Assembly (NCBI GenBank): GCA_009746045.1
Contig: RPFO01000052.1
Location: forward strand, 73,501 to 137,500
Reading direction: 5' to 3'
DNA: 64,000 bases
DNA from: Mesostigma viride
Lineage: Eukaryota > Streptophyta > Mesostigmatophyceae > Mesostigmatales > Mesostigmataceae
The notes under the pieces were generated by a model that saw only the letters and a program-made list of their open reading frames with translations, was not told the origin of the DNA and ran no database searches. A program made the position numbers and the translations under genes. Below are positions 20,039 to 31,495 of this stretch, piece by piece (the stretch's first letter is position 1; the number at the start of each line of letters is the position of its first letter).

Positions 20039-23000
20039 CGAAGAGGAGGAGGGGGGGGAAGAGGGCGGGCGGTCGGGCGAGGCGGCCTCCCGTCCCACCG
20101 CTCCTCGGGAGTAGTAGCCTTGCCCGTGGGCTTGGACCCCGGGGTAGATGATAGGGTAGAGAAATCAGATGGTAGTCCTGACGCGGAGTCAATTAGAGTA
20201 GAGGTAGACATCAATAACGTGGCTTCCGACGCGGCCACCCAACGGGCGCGTGTATCTCAGGGAGGCTCGCGACATTTGTTTCTTTTCAGTGGAGGGTTAC
20301 TGGTTCCTCCCACCGTCCTTGACCCGTATTTGAAGGAGAAAACGGTCATGGACGTGAAGTTTTTGGTCGACACCGGCGCCTCCACGTCCTTCATTAATGA
20401 GGCCCTGGTGCGCCGGCTGGGCCTGGTTCCACGACCGCACAACACGGCAGTGCATGTCACCTATTCGGATGGCCGGCGACACCAATCGCCGGGCCTGGCA
20501 GACATCAAGGGCGTGCTGCAAGGCACGCCGGTGGACCTGGTGGCGACTATTGCGCCGCTGGGCGCTGCAGACATCATCATTGGAGTGGACTGGTTGGACA
20601 AGCAGGATGTAGACATAAGTGTACGCCGACGGGTAGTTTGGTTTCCGGATGGATCCTTTTGGTGCCCCTACAGCGAGTACAGGGCACAGGCCGCCGAGGT
20701 CCATAACATTACACACGAGCGCTCGGCGGACGGGCCTCGACCAGCGTCCCAGATCCTGATGAGTCGCAAGACGCTGGCACGCCAGCTTCGGAAGGGCAAG
20801 GAGTATGCGATGTACCGTATAGACCTGGACAGCACTCAGGCCATGCTCAACGAGATCGGCGACGGCTTCACTCCGGACGAGCTGGCGCGGTTCAACGCCG
20901 TCTTGGAGAAGCGCTCTACTCTCTTCGCGGATCGCACGCCCCAGTTCCCTCCCAATCGATCGGTGCTACACCGTATCCAGGTCCAGGAGGGTTCCGGGCC
21001 GACAGCGTCTCCCATGTACCGCATGGGCCCGGTCGAGCTGGTGGAGCTCAAGAAGATCCTCATTTCGCTGCTCGACGCCGGGCTCATTGAACCCAGCAAC
21101 AGCCCCTTTTCAGCGGGCGTGCTGCTCGTTCCCAAGCCAGGGGGCAAGTGGCGTTTGGTGACTGACTACCGGAAGCTGAACGCCATCACTGTCAAGTCCC
21201 GGTATCCCCTACCGAGGATCGACGACATCTTCAACCGTGTCCAAGGGGCTACGTGCTTCACTGTCATCGACTGTGCGGACGGGTTTTGGCAGCTGCGCAT
21301 CGCGCCGGAAGACTGCCACAAGACCGCGTTCGCCACGCCCTTCGGCCACTACCAGTTTCGGGTGGCGGCAATGGGCCTGTGTAATTCGCCTGCGTCCTTC
21401 CAGATGCTGATGAACGACATCCTCCGTCCGGTGATGGGCACGGCCCACCTGCCGCAGGTCTCCAAGGATCTGACGGACCCGCAGAAGGGGGCGCGCACCA
21501 TGGACCTACAAGCGCACGTGCGCGCTGGCGTACCTGGACGACATCCTGGTGTACTCCAAGACGTTCGAGGAGCACCTGGAGGATGTTGACGCAGTGCTGC
21601 AGATCATGGAAGACGAGCACCTGTCGGCGCGGAAGGCCAAGGTGCGCGCCGGCCGCTGTGTGCCTTTTCTGGGCCATACCCTGTCCGCGGACGGCATCGC
21701 GACCGACCCGGAGAAGATCGAGGCCGTACAGCAATGGCCGGTCCCCACGGACGTGAAGGGGGTGCGCAGTTTCCTGGGGTTGGCATCCTACTACCGGCGG
21801 TTCATTCCGAGGTTTGCCACCATCGCCGCCCCGATCAACGCTCTTCTCAAGAAGGGTACCCAGTTCCTTTGGGCTGAGCAGTGCCAACAGGCCTTCGAGG
21901 CACTTAAGCGCCACCTCACCACAGCGCCTGTCCTCGTCCTACCGGACCCGTCCCTTCCTTTCGTCGTGGCTACTGACGCCAGCAAGGTGGCCATCGGGGG
22001 CGTTCTCCTGCAGGATCAAGGCAAGGGCCTTCAGCCCATTGAGTACATCTCACGCACAATGATTCCGGCGGAGCGGAACTATCCAGTGCATCAACAGGAA
22101 CTCCTGGCAGTAGTTTACAGCTGCCACACGTGGCGTCATCATCTTTTGGGAGCCCAGTTTTCGGTGGCCATTAGTGAGCAGGGGGGTCTCGACCCTCACC
22201 GCCTGGTGATCCATACCGACCACCGGCCGCTCACCCATCTCCTGGTGCAGCCCAATCTGACGCCCCGCCAAGCGCGGTGGATGGAGTACTTGTCGCAGTT
22301 TGCGCCGTTCAAGATCCAATATGTCAAGGGTGCGGACAACGTGGTGCCCGACGCCCTCTCGCGACGGGCGGACTATTGGTTCTACGAGGACATGGACGTG
22401 CTTCAAGTACCACCTGTGTACCAGTGGCCGCCCCGGGGACCGCCTATGGCGTGGAGCCACGGTCCCCCCGGGCCCGCCACCTGTTTCATCTTGGGCACAC
22501 CACCATGGATGACTTGTCACCCCTCCTGGATGAGCCGGCTCGGCAGAGCGCCCACGAGGACGTGGACACCCCCGGGGAGGGGGAGGGGTCGCATACGCGC
22601 GTGCCCCTCGATCAGTCATGTGGTGCCGCCCCAGGGAATTTTTCAGCTTCAGCCGCTCGGCCCACCCACAGTCTTCTCAGAATTCGTCAACCAGGCGAGA
22701 ACGGATGCGGAGGACAGTCTCGGCCGAGGACGCGTTCACAGTTACGTCGGACCTAGAGACGATGATCAGTCGTTTCACGGTCACGGAAGAAGCGGCGCTC
22801 GAGGCCATCAGGGCACATCCCCAGCAGATGGGCGCCTTCCCTTGCAAGTTCCAGGAAGGGCGCCTGTTCGTGGGTGTCCAGCCGGAGGAATGGCGGCTGT
22901 ACGTCCCTGAGCTTTGTAGGGCCGCCTTGCTCCACGAGCTCCATGATTCCCTCCTAGGCGGACATCAAGGAAGCCACCGTCTCCTTCCCCGGGCCCGCAA

Positions 23001-24260
23001 GCATTTCTACTGGCCAGGGATGAAGGAGTATATCGAGACGTATGTGCGCCAGTGCCCCTCGTGCCAGATCATGAAGTCCAGGAACACGGGCTCTCAAGCC
23101 GTCCCTAAGACGTTGCCTGATCCGATGGGTCCGTGGGATTCCATCATGATGGACTTCATTGGGCCGTTCAAGAAGACGAAGAGCGGCAACAGCATCCATG
23201 GGCTTGGTGTACGTGGACCGCCTGATGCGTATGTGTCACCTGGCCCCGTGTCCGGCCGACCTCACGGCGGAGGAGTGCACCAAGATATACCTGACGCACA
23301 TGTTTGGGTTCCACGGTCTCAGCCGACAGTTCATCTCTGACCGTGACAAGCTCTTCACGGCCAAATTCTGGCAGGAGTTCTTCGAACAGCTGGGCACCAA
23401 GGTGTCGCTGGGCACGGCCTATCACAGCTCGTCGTCGCATCTGGTGGAGCGGTTGAACCGCACAGTGCAAGAGACCATGCGACACTATGACCGACGCGGT
23501 GGGCAGCAATTGGGAGGAGCTTCTGGGCTTGGTGGAGTTCTCCCTGAACAATGCCCCCCAGGCCGCCCATGGATTTACCCCCTTTTTCCTCAACTCCGGC
23601 CGACACCCTCTCACGCCGCCCGAATTGCTTCTGAGCCCCGGACTTGGAGAGGATCAGGACAAGCTGGACACCCTTCAGGGGGTCGATCGGCTGCTGCAGC
23701 GGATGCACCAGGCGCATAACAGCGCCGTCCAGGGCTACCGCGCAGCGACAGAGCGGTATCTGGAGAGGACAGCCGGCAAGCGGGATAACCGGACGCCGTC
23801 CATCGAGGTGGGCGATTGGGTCCTGGTGGAGGGCCCGCAGATCGGACGATTTTCACACAAGGTGGAGAAGGAGCTGAAGACTAAGCTCCGTCCCATGTTC
23901 CTGGGTCCCTACAAGGTCCTCGCCAAGTTCGACGATGTCATGTTCCAAGTGGACATCCCAGTGTCATGGAACCTCACGTCCAACCGCTTCCATCGTGACC
24001 AGCTCAAGTTGTATCACCAGAACACCATCCAGGGCCGGGTCAATCCCCCAGCCCCGCTGGAATTCAATGCGGACACGGGGGAACAGGAGGATGAGGTGGC
24101 AGCGATCGTGGGACACCGGATGTCAAACGGGGACGAGGAGTCCAGCGACAATACCGGGTGCGATGGCGATTCGCGCAGCATGAGTCTGAGGACTCCTGGC
24201 GCACCGCTACTGAGTTAGCTGGGTGCGCCCGTTTATACTAGAAGCATACAAGAAGACGCA
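20039..24260 (+). pseudogene. pol: pol of LTR-RT2: PR-RT-RH-IN-chromodomain, frameshifted
   Basis: The protease keeps the active site (FLVDTGASTSFINEALV at about 20366). The RT has LVPKPGGKWRLVTDYRKLN; a frameshift near 21497 precedes the catalytic YLDDILVYS at about 21532. RNase H (VVATDASKVAIGG, HTDHRPL, PDALSRR) follows. The linker at 22380-22620 is frame-scrambled. The integrase zinc domain (LHELHDSLLGGHQG, CPSCQIMK) and DDE core (MDFIG, ISDRDKLF, HLVERLNRTVQ) are present with frameshifts near 23198 and 23490. The chromodomain (RWRFAQHESEDSWRT) is read only after another shift near 24120. At least four frameshifts make it inactive. Confidence 0.92.
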
Positions 24261-24342
24261 CCAGGCTCGAGCTACCATGGTCCGGATTCTCCCGATTTCT
24301 GGCCTGCGCTGGTTGTCTCTTTGATACAAGAAGACGCACCAG
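24246..24342. mobile_element. 59-bp cassette flanked by a 19-bp direct repeat
   Basis: ATACAAGAAGACGCACCAG occurs at 24246-24264 and 24324-24342. Between them lies a 59-bp unit (GCTCGAGCTACCATGGTCCG...GGTTGTCTCTTTG) that recurs at 56710-56768 (- strand, full length) and 29883-29931 (+, internal deletion) in unrelated surroundings. It reads as a tiny mobile insertion with a long target duplication, at the very end of the pol chromodomain. Confidence 0.65.
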
Positions 24343-24392
24343 TTGCGTTAGCAGGCTACATACGGTACAGCGGTGTAGGGTGAAAGTGGTGT

Positions 24393-27036
24393 GTGAGCTG
24401 GGTACCAGGTACACGCCGACTCATGCCCTGGTATCTTGTGCATTGCTATGGTGTGGGCTGTGCAGGCCTGCAGGGGGACGCCGCGGAGGCGCTTCCCAGA
24501 GGACCAACTTCCTTCAGTGCCGCGGAGGCAGCAGATGCAGAGATCCGGGAAGCAGACGGGGAGTCAAGCGAAGAAGATCTGGTTGACATGGACATGCCGG
24601 ATCAACCTGAGGTCCCTCAACCAGAAAGGGATACGAGGGCGCAGACAGCTCGCGGAGAGCCTGCGGCCCGAAAAGAGGCCTTAGGGGCCGGAGGGTCGGG
24701 TGGTGGTGGCCGGCAGGCGGGGCTTTCATCCGGTCGCGAACGCCGGCAAGAGACGTCACTCAGGCCAGGCGCGCCGGACGCGCGCGCCATGCAGCTGGTG
24801 AAGGAGCTGAACGAGGAGACATTTAATCCCCGAGTGTTCTTGCGCGACTATATGCCGCCGGGAGGGTGAAGCCTTGTTGGAACGACGGCGTCGGCGCCAT
24901 AACCGGATGCCTTCTGATCTCCGTGTCGATTCCATTCTGGCGCGGGTCGCCCATGGGCAGTTGGAGAATTTCCGATGGTTTGTGCGGAGGAATGTGGGGT
25001 TCAAGGTGGAGACCCGCACCGCAGAGCGCGACGGTGTGGTGGTCGGCACGGCTTGGGATACCCACGAGCGGGAGTGCGGCTTTGCAACGCGTGCGTGAAC
25101 ACGCTGGATGCGGGTCTGGTATTTCCACGGCTTTTGCTTCTTCTAGTTCCACCAGCGGTGCGGAACCTGCTGAGGAACCACTTTCCCCGGTACCTCCCGC
25201 CGGAAGGTGCGTTGCGGGGCGAAAAGTGCCTACGTGCGGGGCAGTATTCGCTACGACAGGCCCTGGATCGCATCGTGACTATGGATGACGAAGATCAGGA
25301 CGATGGGAGTGATGGCTACGATTCCGATTCAGATGACCTTCCCTCACGCCCTCCTCCACGTTCTCCCCCGCGGGATCCACCGTCTCGGGGCACCTTGGAG
25401 GGCGGCGCAGGATCTCGTCCTGTGGCGCGTTATGAGGCGCCTCCGCCGTCGACCGGCTGGGGGCGACCCTCCGGACGTGAGTCGCGGAATATCCCGAGGG
25501 CAACAGGATGGGGCGGGGGAAGTCAAGCAGCTCCTCGGCGTGCTCCGGAACGACCTGCACTTCGCCGTTCGCCCTCGCCGCCCTCGCGTTCGCGTTCCCG
25601 CTCGGACTCGGGGACCGAGGTACGAACCGCTCGCCGAGCGTCTCCGCCGCAATCTCGTCGCCCGGATGATCGCCACTGGGAACGAACGTGGGGGGCCACG
25701 CTTGAGTTGGAGCGGGAGGCGGCACGGCGACCGCAACAGGAGACGACGGAGGCCACTGCGGCCCGGACAGAACAGCCGGCCAGGGGGGAGCCCTCTGATG
25801 CGGCCCCCGTGGGTCCTCCGCCGGATGTGGGCCAACAGGAGCCTACCTTCCTTGTCTCCTTGGAGCCTCGTCCCCGGCCGGAAGTGGGCCAACCGGAGCC
25901 TACCTTCCTTGTCTCCTTGGATCCCTGTCCCCGTCCGGACCGAGCCGGGTCGTCATCGTCACGTCCCGCGGAGGGACCCAGCAGACCCACCACGTCGGCT
26001 CGACACTCCGACCGTTCTGCGGAGGAACCGTGCCTCCAGACCAGGGCTGAGACGCCACCTCGGGTCGCGGAAGGTCCCAGGGAGACGGGCATTCAGGTGT
26101 CGGTGGAGTCCGTGGTACACCTTGAGGCGCTCGTGGCAGCGGTACAATCGGGACAAGACCTGATACAGCGTTTGTTGGTCCAGCACGGTCGCCAAGGCGA
26201 TCATTCCGCCGCCACGTCAGTGGGCTATGATGCAGCTTCCAGGGCTTCGGGGTCTTCACACGAGGAGTGGTCAATGGGGGATTTCATACGGGTGGTACCA
26301 GGCAGGGTGGTAAGGTACGGTGGGCCAGGGCCTCGTACGGAAAAGCTGTCACTGTGTGCTCTTCGAGGGACCTGCGTCTCTCCAGGCCCCTCCTGGCACG
26401 CATTTGCCGGCCGAACCCCTGGTGTTTCAAGCGGGCCCCTGGTGTGCGGTGGATCGCGGGGCATACTGGGAACAAGTGGAAATAACCTTCTTCCCTCAGA
26501 TGCCGCTGCCAATACCGCAACCCGCCGTCCCTCATCTTCCCCTCGCGGTGGGACATACGGTGCGGTTTGGTACTGAAGATTGGTGGGATTGGAGATATCA
26601 AGTGGATGGGGTGGGTCACGTGGTGGCGCCTCCCAAGGTGGCCCCCACGGAGGGGCGTGCCTTTTTGGACAGGGCGGTGCCCGACTTTGCGGGGGCTCAG
26701 AGGGCGACAATCAACGATGATCACGTGCGCACGGAGGTTTTTATGATGGGGGTGAACTTCTTTCGGGTGCACCGCTGTGGGGTGGTGGATCGGTCGGCAT
26801 TAACTCTCATATTCACCCATCCCCAGTACTACGCTGGGTTTCTGGCCATGTGGCCCCGGGGTACGTGGGTGGAGCTTTCCAAGGTGGGCCGGCAGAAGGT
26901 GTCCCCTTACCAGGTGGCTTTTGAGTGTGACCTGTGCTCACACCCCGGGACTATGATCCGGCAAATGACTCACGTGGGGCGTCGGGCTCTTACTGAGGCC
27001 CAGCAGCAGCGGCGTGCCACCAGCGGCGGACGCTAG
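24393..27036 (+). pseudogene. 3' ORF (ORF3) of LTR-RT2, long, frameshifted
   Basis: About 850 codons can be followed across frames. N-terminal part (24393-24869): acidic and Gly-rich, ending LNEETFNPRVFLRDYMPP. Then 24874-25098 in another frame: RRRRHNRMPSDLRVDSI and LENFRWFVRRNVGFKVE; NRMPS recurs in LTR-RT1. The middle (about 25260-26290) is disordered and rich in Ser, Arg and Pro, with SRSRSRSDSG and two copies of EPTFLVSLxPxPRP. The C-terminal domain (26320-27036) matches LTR-RT1 ORF3: PLVFQAGPW, EGRAFLDRAVPDF, LIFTHPQYY, WPRGTWVELS. No catalytic or membrane signature is recognised. The conserved C-terminal domain with a variable N-terminal half suggests a structural or nucleic-acid-associated protein; this is inference. 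Confidence 0.65.
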
Positions 27037-27257
27037 AGTGGTTGTGAAAGTTTTTGTGACGGATAGCGGAATGATCCAGTCACCAGAGTCCTTTGCTACT
27101 ACGTCAGGGTTGGTCCTGTGTATCAACCTCTAGAGGAACTGGTATTACTGACCTGCGGGTGAACCGGGGTTGGGACATAGTACTCTTATAGTAGCGTCGC
27201 TTTACTTGTTCCATCTTTGTACGGTAGGGACTACCGACCCCCGTGGGGGGGGAGGAG
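27037..27257 (+). other. 3' UTR of LTR-RT2 with conserved motif and PPT
   Basis: Contains GGGGTTGGGACATAGTA (27166-27182), identical to 12198-12214 in LTR-RT1, and ends in the purine tract TGGGGGGGGAGGAG (27244-27257). Confidence 0.72.
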
Positions 27258-27420
27258 TGTTACGTCCCGGCCCTTTTGGTCGGACGTAACAATGGAATAA
27301 ATTACTAAGGCCGTTTGGTCTGTTGTAATGGGTTTTATGGATATTGGCTATTGTGTGAATTGGACTAGTTATTTTGGTTCTAGGTTGACCTTTCAGGGGC
27401 CGGTGCAGTGGCGCCGCGCC
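27258..27420 (+). repeat. Truncated 3' LTR of LTR-RT2
   Basis: Matches the first 158 bp of the 5' LTR (13559-13716) with a 7-bp insertion and small changes. It stops at GGCGCCGCGCC, after which unrelated sequence begins. The missing remainder is not found elsewhere in the window. Confidence 0.88.
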
Positions 27421-27780
27421 ACACTAGGAGCTGGGTGTTGACAAAGTGTAACAAATTTTTGTCAACAATTGTCAAATTGTTGACAATTGTTGACATGTCA
27501 ACTGCCAGGGCCTTGACAAAACTAGACAAAACTATACAAAACTAGACAAAAAAATGTCAACAACTTGACAAAAGTTGACAGAATGTTGACAATGTTGACA
27601 AAACCTTGACAATCGTTGACATGTCAACTTTATGAGCATGTCAACAAATGTCAAAACACTGACAAGACAAGGTGATTTGTCAACAAATGTCAAGACGTTT
27701 ACAAAGGCAGGCCAAACGCAAGAAAAATGTCAACAAAATGTCAACAAATGTTAACATGACAAAATGTCAACGTGATAAAC
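27421..27780. repeat. Dense cluster of TTGACA / TGTCAA hexamers
   Basis: About 22 copies of TTGACA or its complement TGTCAA occur in 340 bp, often as TTGACATGTCAA (27491 and 27616). The forward form dominates the left half; the last eight copies are all TGTCAA. The cluster starts abruptly where the LTR is cut (CACTAGGAGCTGGGTG). The arrangement resembles subterminal transposase-binding repeats of DNA transposons. TTGAC is also the W-box core in plants. Confidence 0.6.
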
Positions 27781-28365
27781 AATGGCACATAGCAACCTGA
27801 CGAATCAACACCACGCACAGGTAAACTTACTTCATTCAAATCAATATGGCTGCTGCCTTGCTGCCTGAATTGCGGTTTTCTGCATTACATTAGCATGACA
27901 AACTTTACTGACAAAACACATGAATGAAGAGTGCACTCAATCACAGTCCGAGGGTGGCGTGCAAGATGTACAACCGCAAGCATCTCACAAATGCAGTATA
28001 ACATCCGTCGTAGGGCTCTCCCAGCGATCATTGCTGAAAAAAATGGACTCTCTAGAAATTTATCGCATGACAATGTCCAGTGCTACAGCGATGTGACGAG
28101 GGCTCAGAGCCTACAAAATCTGTGTCCGCAGGTGCCCTCCCCGCCATGCTGGCCAATGTGTCCGCCATGGTTGTGTTAGGTAGATCGCCTGCATGCAAGG
28201 GATACATGCGTTATCTGGCAAAGCAGCAAAGGGAACACACAAAGATCTTAAGTGAGATGAATACCCGAAATCAGCTGTGTGTAATGAGACGTCGTGAGAG
28301 CACAGCAGTCGCGTGGCTGTTTGTGAGTAATGGCTTGATTTTAGGACCGAGAAAGTGAGATAGTG

Positions 28366-28369
<4 letters not shown>

Positions 28370-28423
<54 letters not shown>

Positions 28424-28465
28424 GATAGAGATAGAGATAGAGATAGAGATAGAGAGAGAGAGAGA
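28370..28465. repeat. (GA)n / (GATAGA)n microsatellite
   Basis: GA dinucleotides, then GATAGA hexamers, then GA again. Confidence 0.95.
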
Positions 28466-29882
28466 ATGGGACTGGTATTCTCACCTAACTCGTCCCCATG
28501 TACCTCACAAGATGTGGGGAACAGCGAAACCCCAGGAATCCCTAGAGAAGAGCGCTGCGTTGCAAACTGCCGAAAAAACAAGTGGGAGCTGTAAAGTTTC
28601 TCCAAGATGCCAGGATGCTTTACGATCTACTTTCTTGCAATCTCACTATGGTTAATACGGCACTCTGAGAAAGAAAGAAGAAAGATTGACGCCAGATCAA
28701 TGCGAAGGAAAAGTTAGGCCAATCAACTGAATATATGCCCCGTACAGTGTACGAATAAAATCTAACGAGGTAGAAGGCATCATAACTAAAGTTGACAGAG
28801 AAAGGAGTCATTTGGTGTGTGGGGGTGTGGGGTGGGTGGGTGGGTGGGTGAAAAAATCTTGTGATTATCAGCAAAAAGACGCTACTAAGGCAAGAAAGAA
28901 AGAAAGAAAAAATCTATCCATGCCACGCATGTCAGCCAAGGCTTCTGGATTTCACAGAAGAGCCTCCCAACGGCAAAGGAGTTCGTATGATTTGTGGCTG
29001 AAAGCAGGGCTCTAAAAATATGCACAGAAGCTGGAAGCACAAAATACACTTTCCAAACTGCTACATTTAATTCCAATTATGAATGCTGGAGGGATCACCA
29101 CCTACAAACGGTTAATAAAACAAGAATGCAGAAAACAAATTATTCCCGTGTTTGCTCTCCTGTCTGCTTTCTAGCAACCAAACAAACAAAGAAAGCGTAC
29201 ATTCTTTGGCTCTCCAATGTGCCTCTTTAGCGTTAAAACCAAAGAAATACAATTCTTCGGCTCACAATTGTGCTTCATTGGCGGTAACAACAGTGCTGCC
29301 GGCTGGGCTATACCAGAACACAAAGAGCTATCAAACGGCACAGTCAGTAGAACCGTTTTAAAGTACTAAACAAACGAACAAACAAACAAACCAGAGTTAA
29401 ATATTCAAATAAAGAAGGCGTTCCCATGAGGGAATTACAACCGATAAAACATCATTATCAAGTCCCGAAGGCCCTTTGGGTGCCCCTGGACTAACTTACA
29501 ATGCGGACATCTAATGGTGGCTGCAACGCACAGCATGTTTACAGCTTCGTGAATGGACACTAGATAAAGAATTATGACAGTTGCTCACCATAAAAAATTG
29601 GCCGCACTTGACAGCCGACCACGCCGCTGCCACATACGATGGGGCCACGTGCACGTCCAACGGTATCAGGCATCACAAGTACACGCGCGAAATTGACATC
29701 GAAATGGCAGCACAGATGCAAACATACGAATGTGTGGAGAACCGTTAGCTTAAACAACGGAAGTTTGTGAAAAGAAGGAAAGTGACGCAAGAGCAGACCG
29801 TGTCATACATGATACGCTCAACCTGTACATTATTTAAATACCTAATTCATAAGCACGTGACGCAACCTGTATATATCGGCAG

Positions 29883-29931
29883 GCTCGAGCTACCATGGTC
29901 CGGATTCTCCCATGAGCTGGTTGTCTCCTTG
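29883..29931 (+). repeat. 59-bp cassette, internally deleted copy
   Basis: GCTCGAGCTACCATGGTCCG and GGTTGTCTCCTTG match the unit at 24265-24323, with about ten bases missing in the middle. It shares the upstream CGGCAG with the copy at 56710-56768. Confidence 0.8.
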
Positions 29932-30746
29932 ATATCGATGCCCTTCATAAGAATTGAACCAGATTTGGTTTGAATAGTACAATTGACCTTGTGTATATAG
30001 GAGAAAATGAATGTACTGCGAGCATGGCAAACTTGGCGTGAAACTCTGAGCGGCCCATGTAGCATCATGGGCGGTGGGCCCCAGGGCAATGCATGAGAAT
30101 GTCACGTGCGTACGGCGTGTTTAAGTCGATGCAAGACTGTCAGTATTTCGGACGAAGAATTACTTACTCACCTCAAACGGTTAAGAGTGGGTTAGCTTCT
30201 GGATGTCCGAATGGCGCTGTGCCTGCCAGCGAACAGATCGATGACAACTTAATTCTAGATCCTGGCTGTGTTTCTCCCCCGATGGCTTCTTCTGGCCCTC
30301 CGAGCTAGCTAGATAAATTTCATCAAGGACGGCGATTTAATTGCTAAGTAAATCATGACGGTCATCAGTGAGTCTATGATCCTATTCCTTAGACGTAGTT
30401 ATTCGTTCCTACCATACCGACATTGCTGAAAAAGTCACAGCATGTAATTCCCACCTTGGCTGCGAGCCTTGGCGTAGCTTCCGTCTTCCACCTTCCCCGG
30501 CCACAAGCTTTTCCTTGGAGCACAAGCACGTCTTTCGTTTGTCATCGTTTAGCTTCAACGGTAACACCCGCGCAAGTCGCAAGTCGCAACCACGGGAATC
30601 ACTTGCACGAGGCAGAAGGCGACGCCTCCATCAAGTTTCGTTTAAGTGGCCAGCCGGAGCGGCTGCTTAGGTTTTAGCGGACAAGTGTTCGAAGCGCGTC
30701 ATTGGTGAATTACTAGGGAACTTGGGTTTCCCCGCGAAACTCCAAC

Positions 30747-31058
30747 CGCACGTTCAGATTTCCAAATCTCAAGTTAAGTTCGGCGCAACTTTCTGAACAG
30801 GGGCAGTTGACGAGCAGCATTCCTCCGGACGAATGAATTGCGTTCCATACTTGCGCAAAATTTTGAAAGGTAGCTTGCGTGCAGCCCTACTAAAATTTGC
30901 GCGCACGTTCAGATTTCCAAATCTCAAGTAAATTTCGGCGGAACATTCTGAACGGGGGTAGTTGGCGGGCAGCGTTCCTCCAGACGAATGAAATGCGTTC
31001 CATACTAGCGCAAAATTTTGAAAGGTAGCTTGCGTGCAGCCCTACTAAAATTTGCGCG
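30747..31058. repeat. 155-bp tandem repeat, two copies
   Basis: Copies 30747-30901 and 30902-31058, each starting CGCACGTTCAGATTTCC and ending CTACTAAAATTTGCGCG. Confidence 0.92.
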
Positions 31059-31060
31059 AA

Positions 31061-31250
31061 GTGTGGGACTGAAAATTCGTAACGGAAACTGTTTGGTAGT
31101 TGCCGTCACTTCCTCTTGTGCAAACGTGTGGGAGTGAAAATTCGTAACGGAAACTTTTTGGTAGTTGCCGTCACTTCATTTTGCGCGAGTGTTGGGCTGA
31201 AAATTCGTAACGGAAACTTTTTGGTAGTTGGCGTCACTTCCTTTGGTTCG
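31061..31250. repeat. Tandem repeat of about 64 bp, three copies
   Basis: Starts at about 31061, 31126 and 31189. Shared core TGAAAATTCGTAACGGAAAC, then TTGGTAGTTG and CGTCACTTC. Confidence 0.9.
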
Positions 31251-31495
31251 ACTGAAAATTCGCTGAAATTCGCTGAATTCGTACCGTAGCCTAATTTTTA
31301 GTACCTCGAAGTGACGGGGCACCTAAAAATTTGCCCACAAGTACACTTGGCAGCGCGCTCACTGGGAAAAATTGTACAGCCGCTCCGGCGGGCCACTTGA
31401 ACGAATTGTAATGTGATCCCCCGCATGGATGCGAAAACAGGACTCTGCAGACTCATGACCTTGAACAGCTACCCCCCCCACACGTTTAAGATTAA

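Larger units (their letters stand above)
15697..20114 (+). pseudogene. gag: gag of LTR-RT2, split by two insertions
   Basis: Three gag pieces remain. Piece one (15697-16845) starts MPTRYQTRNARETED, shifts frame before about 16020, and carries APPMPTFKTVPKLHADM and MDPSVVSILNCESIASQSYP. Piece two (about 17447-17594) carries HERLAFGKLRQGTTPYR. Piece three (from about 19377) carries ALSPELQDEV, the zinc knuckle CFMCSEVGHLKRDC, FSGPAFGSRP and an acidic tail ending at the 20112-20114 stop. All three align in order with gag of LTR-RT1. The two gaps, about 600 bp and 1.78 kb, are insertions absent from LTR-RT1. Confidence 0.88.
13559..27420 (+). mobile_element. LTR-RT2, decayed Ty3/gypsy chromovirus-type element
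   Basis: A 13.9-kb element related to LTR-RT1 but with unrelated LTR sequence apart from the ends. The 5' LTR is 579 bp; the 3' LTR is cut off after about 163 bp at 27420. The order is PBS, ORF0, a small extra ORF, gag (with two insertions), pol (several frameshifts), a long 3' ORF, purine tract and partial LTR. It starts 28 bp after the LINE target duplication. Pol is close enough to LTR-RT1 to align throughout, while the ORF3 N-terminal half and the UTRs differ strongly. It is non-functional and older than LTR-RT1 judging by the number of lesions. Confidence 0.92.
27781..30607. other. Non-coding stretch with simple repeats
   Basis: No convincing gene; short ORFs lack motifs. It holds the GA-type microsatellite (28370-28465), a TGGG repeat (28831-28850) and one degenerate 59-bp cassette copy (29883-29931). 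Confidence 0.5.
30630..31413. mobile_element. TIR element carrying two tandem arrays
   Basis: The ends carry inverted repeats of about 28 bp around AAGTGGCC[A/C]GCCGGAGCGG (left 30638-30667, right 31379-31406). The duplicate locus lacks the element: there GGCGACGCCTCC is followed directly by TGATCCCCCGCAT (60080-60104). Inside are a 155-bp unit twice and a unit of about 64 bp three times. It is a non-autonomous DNA transposon, family not assigned. The target duplication is not clear, so the edges are good to a few bases. Confidence 0.7.

Noticed and set aside
27434-27780. CRISPR-like array from regular TTGACA spacing
   Set aside because: The hexamers are irregularly spaced and in both orientations, with no repeat of 20 bp or more and no cas genes; the setting is eukaryotic.
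28620-29361. Several 60-85-codon ORFs
   Set aside because: No motif, no splice context and simple-repeat content; probably chance.
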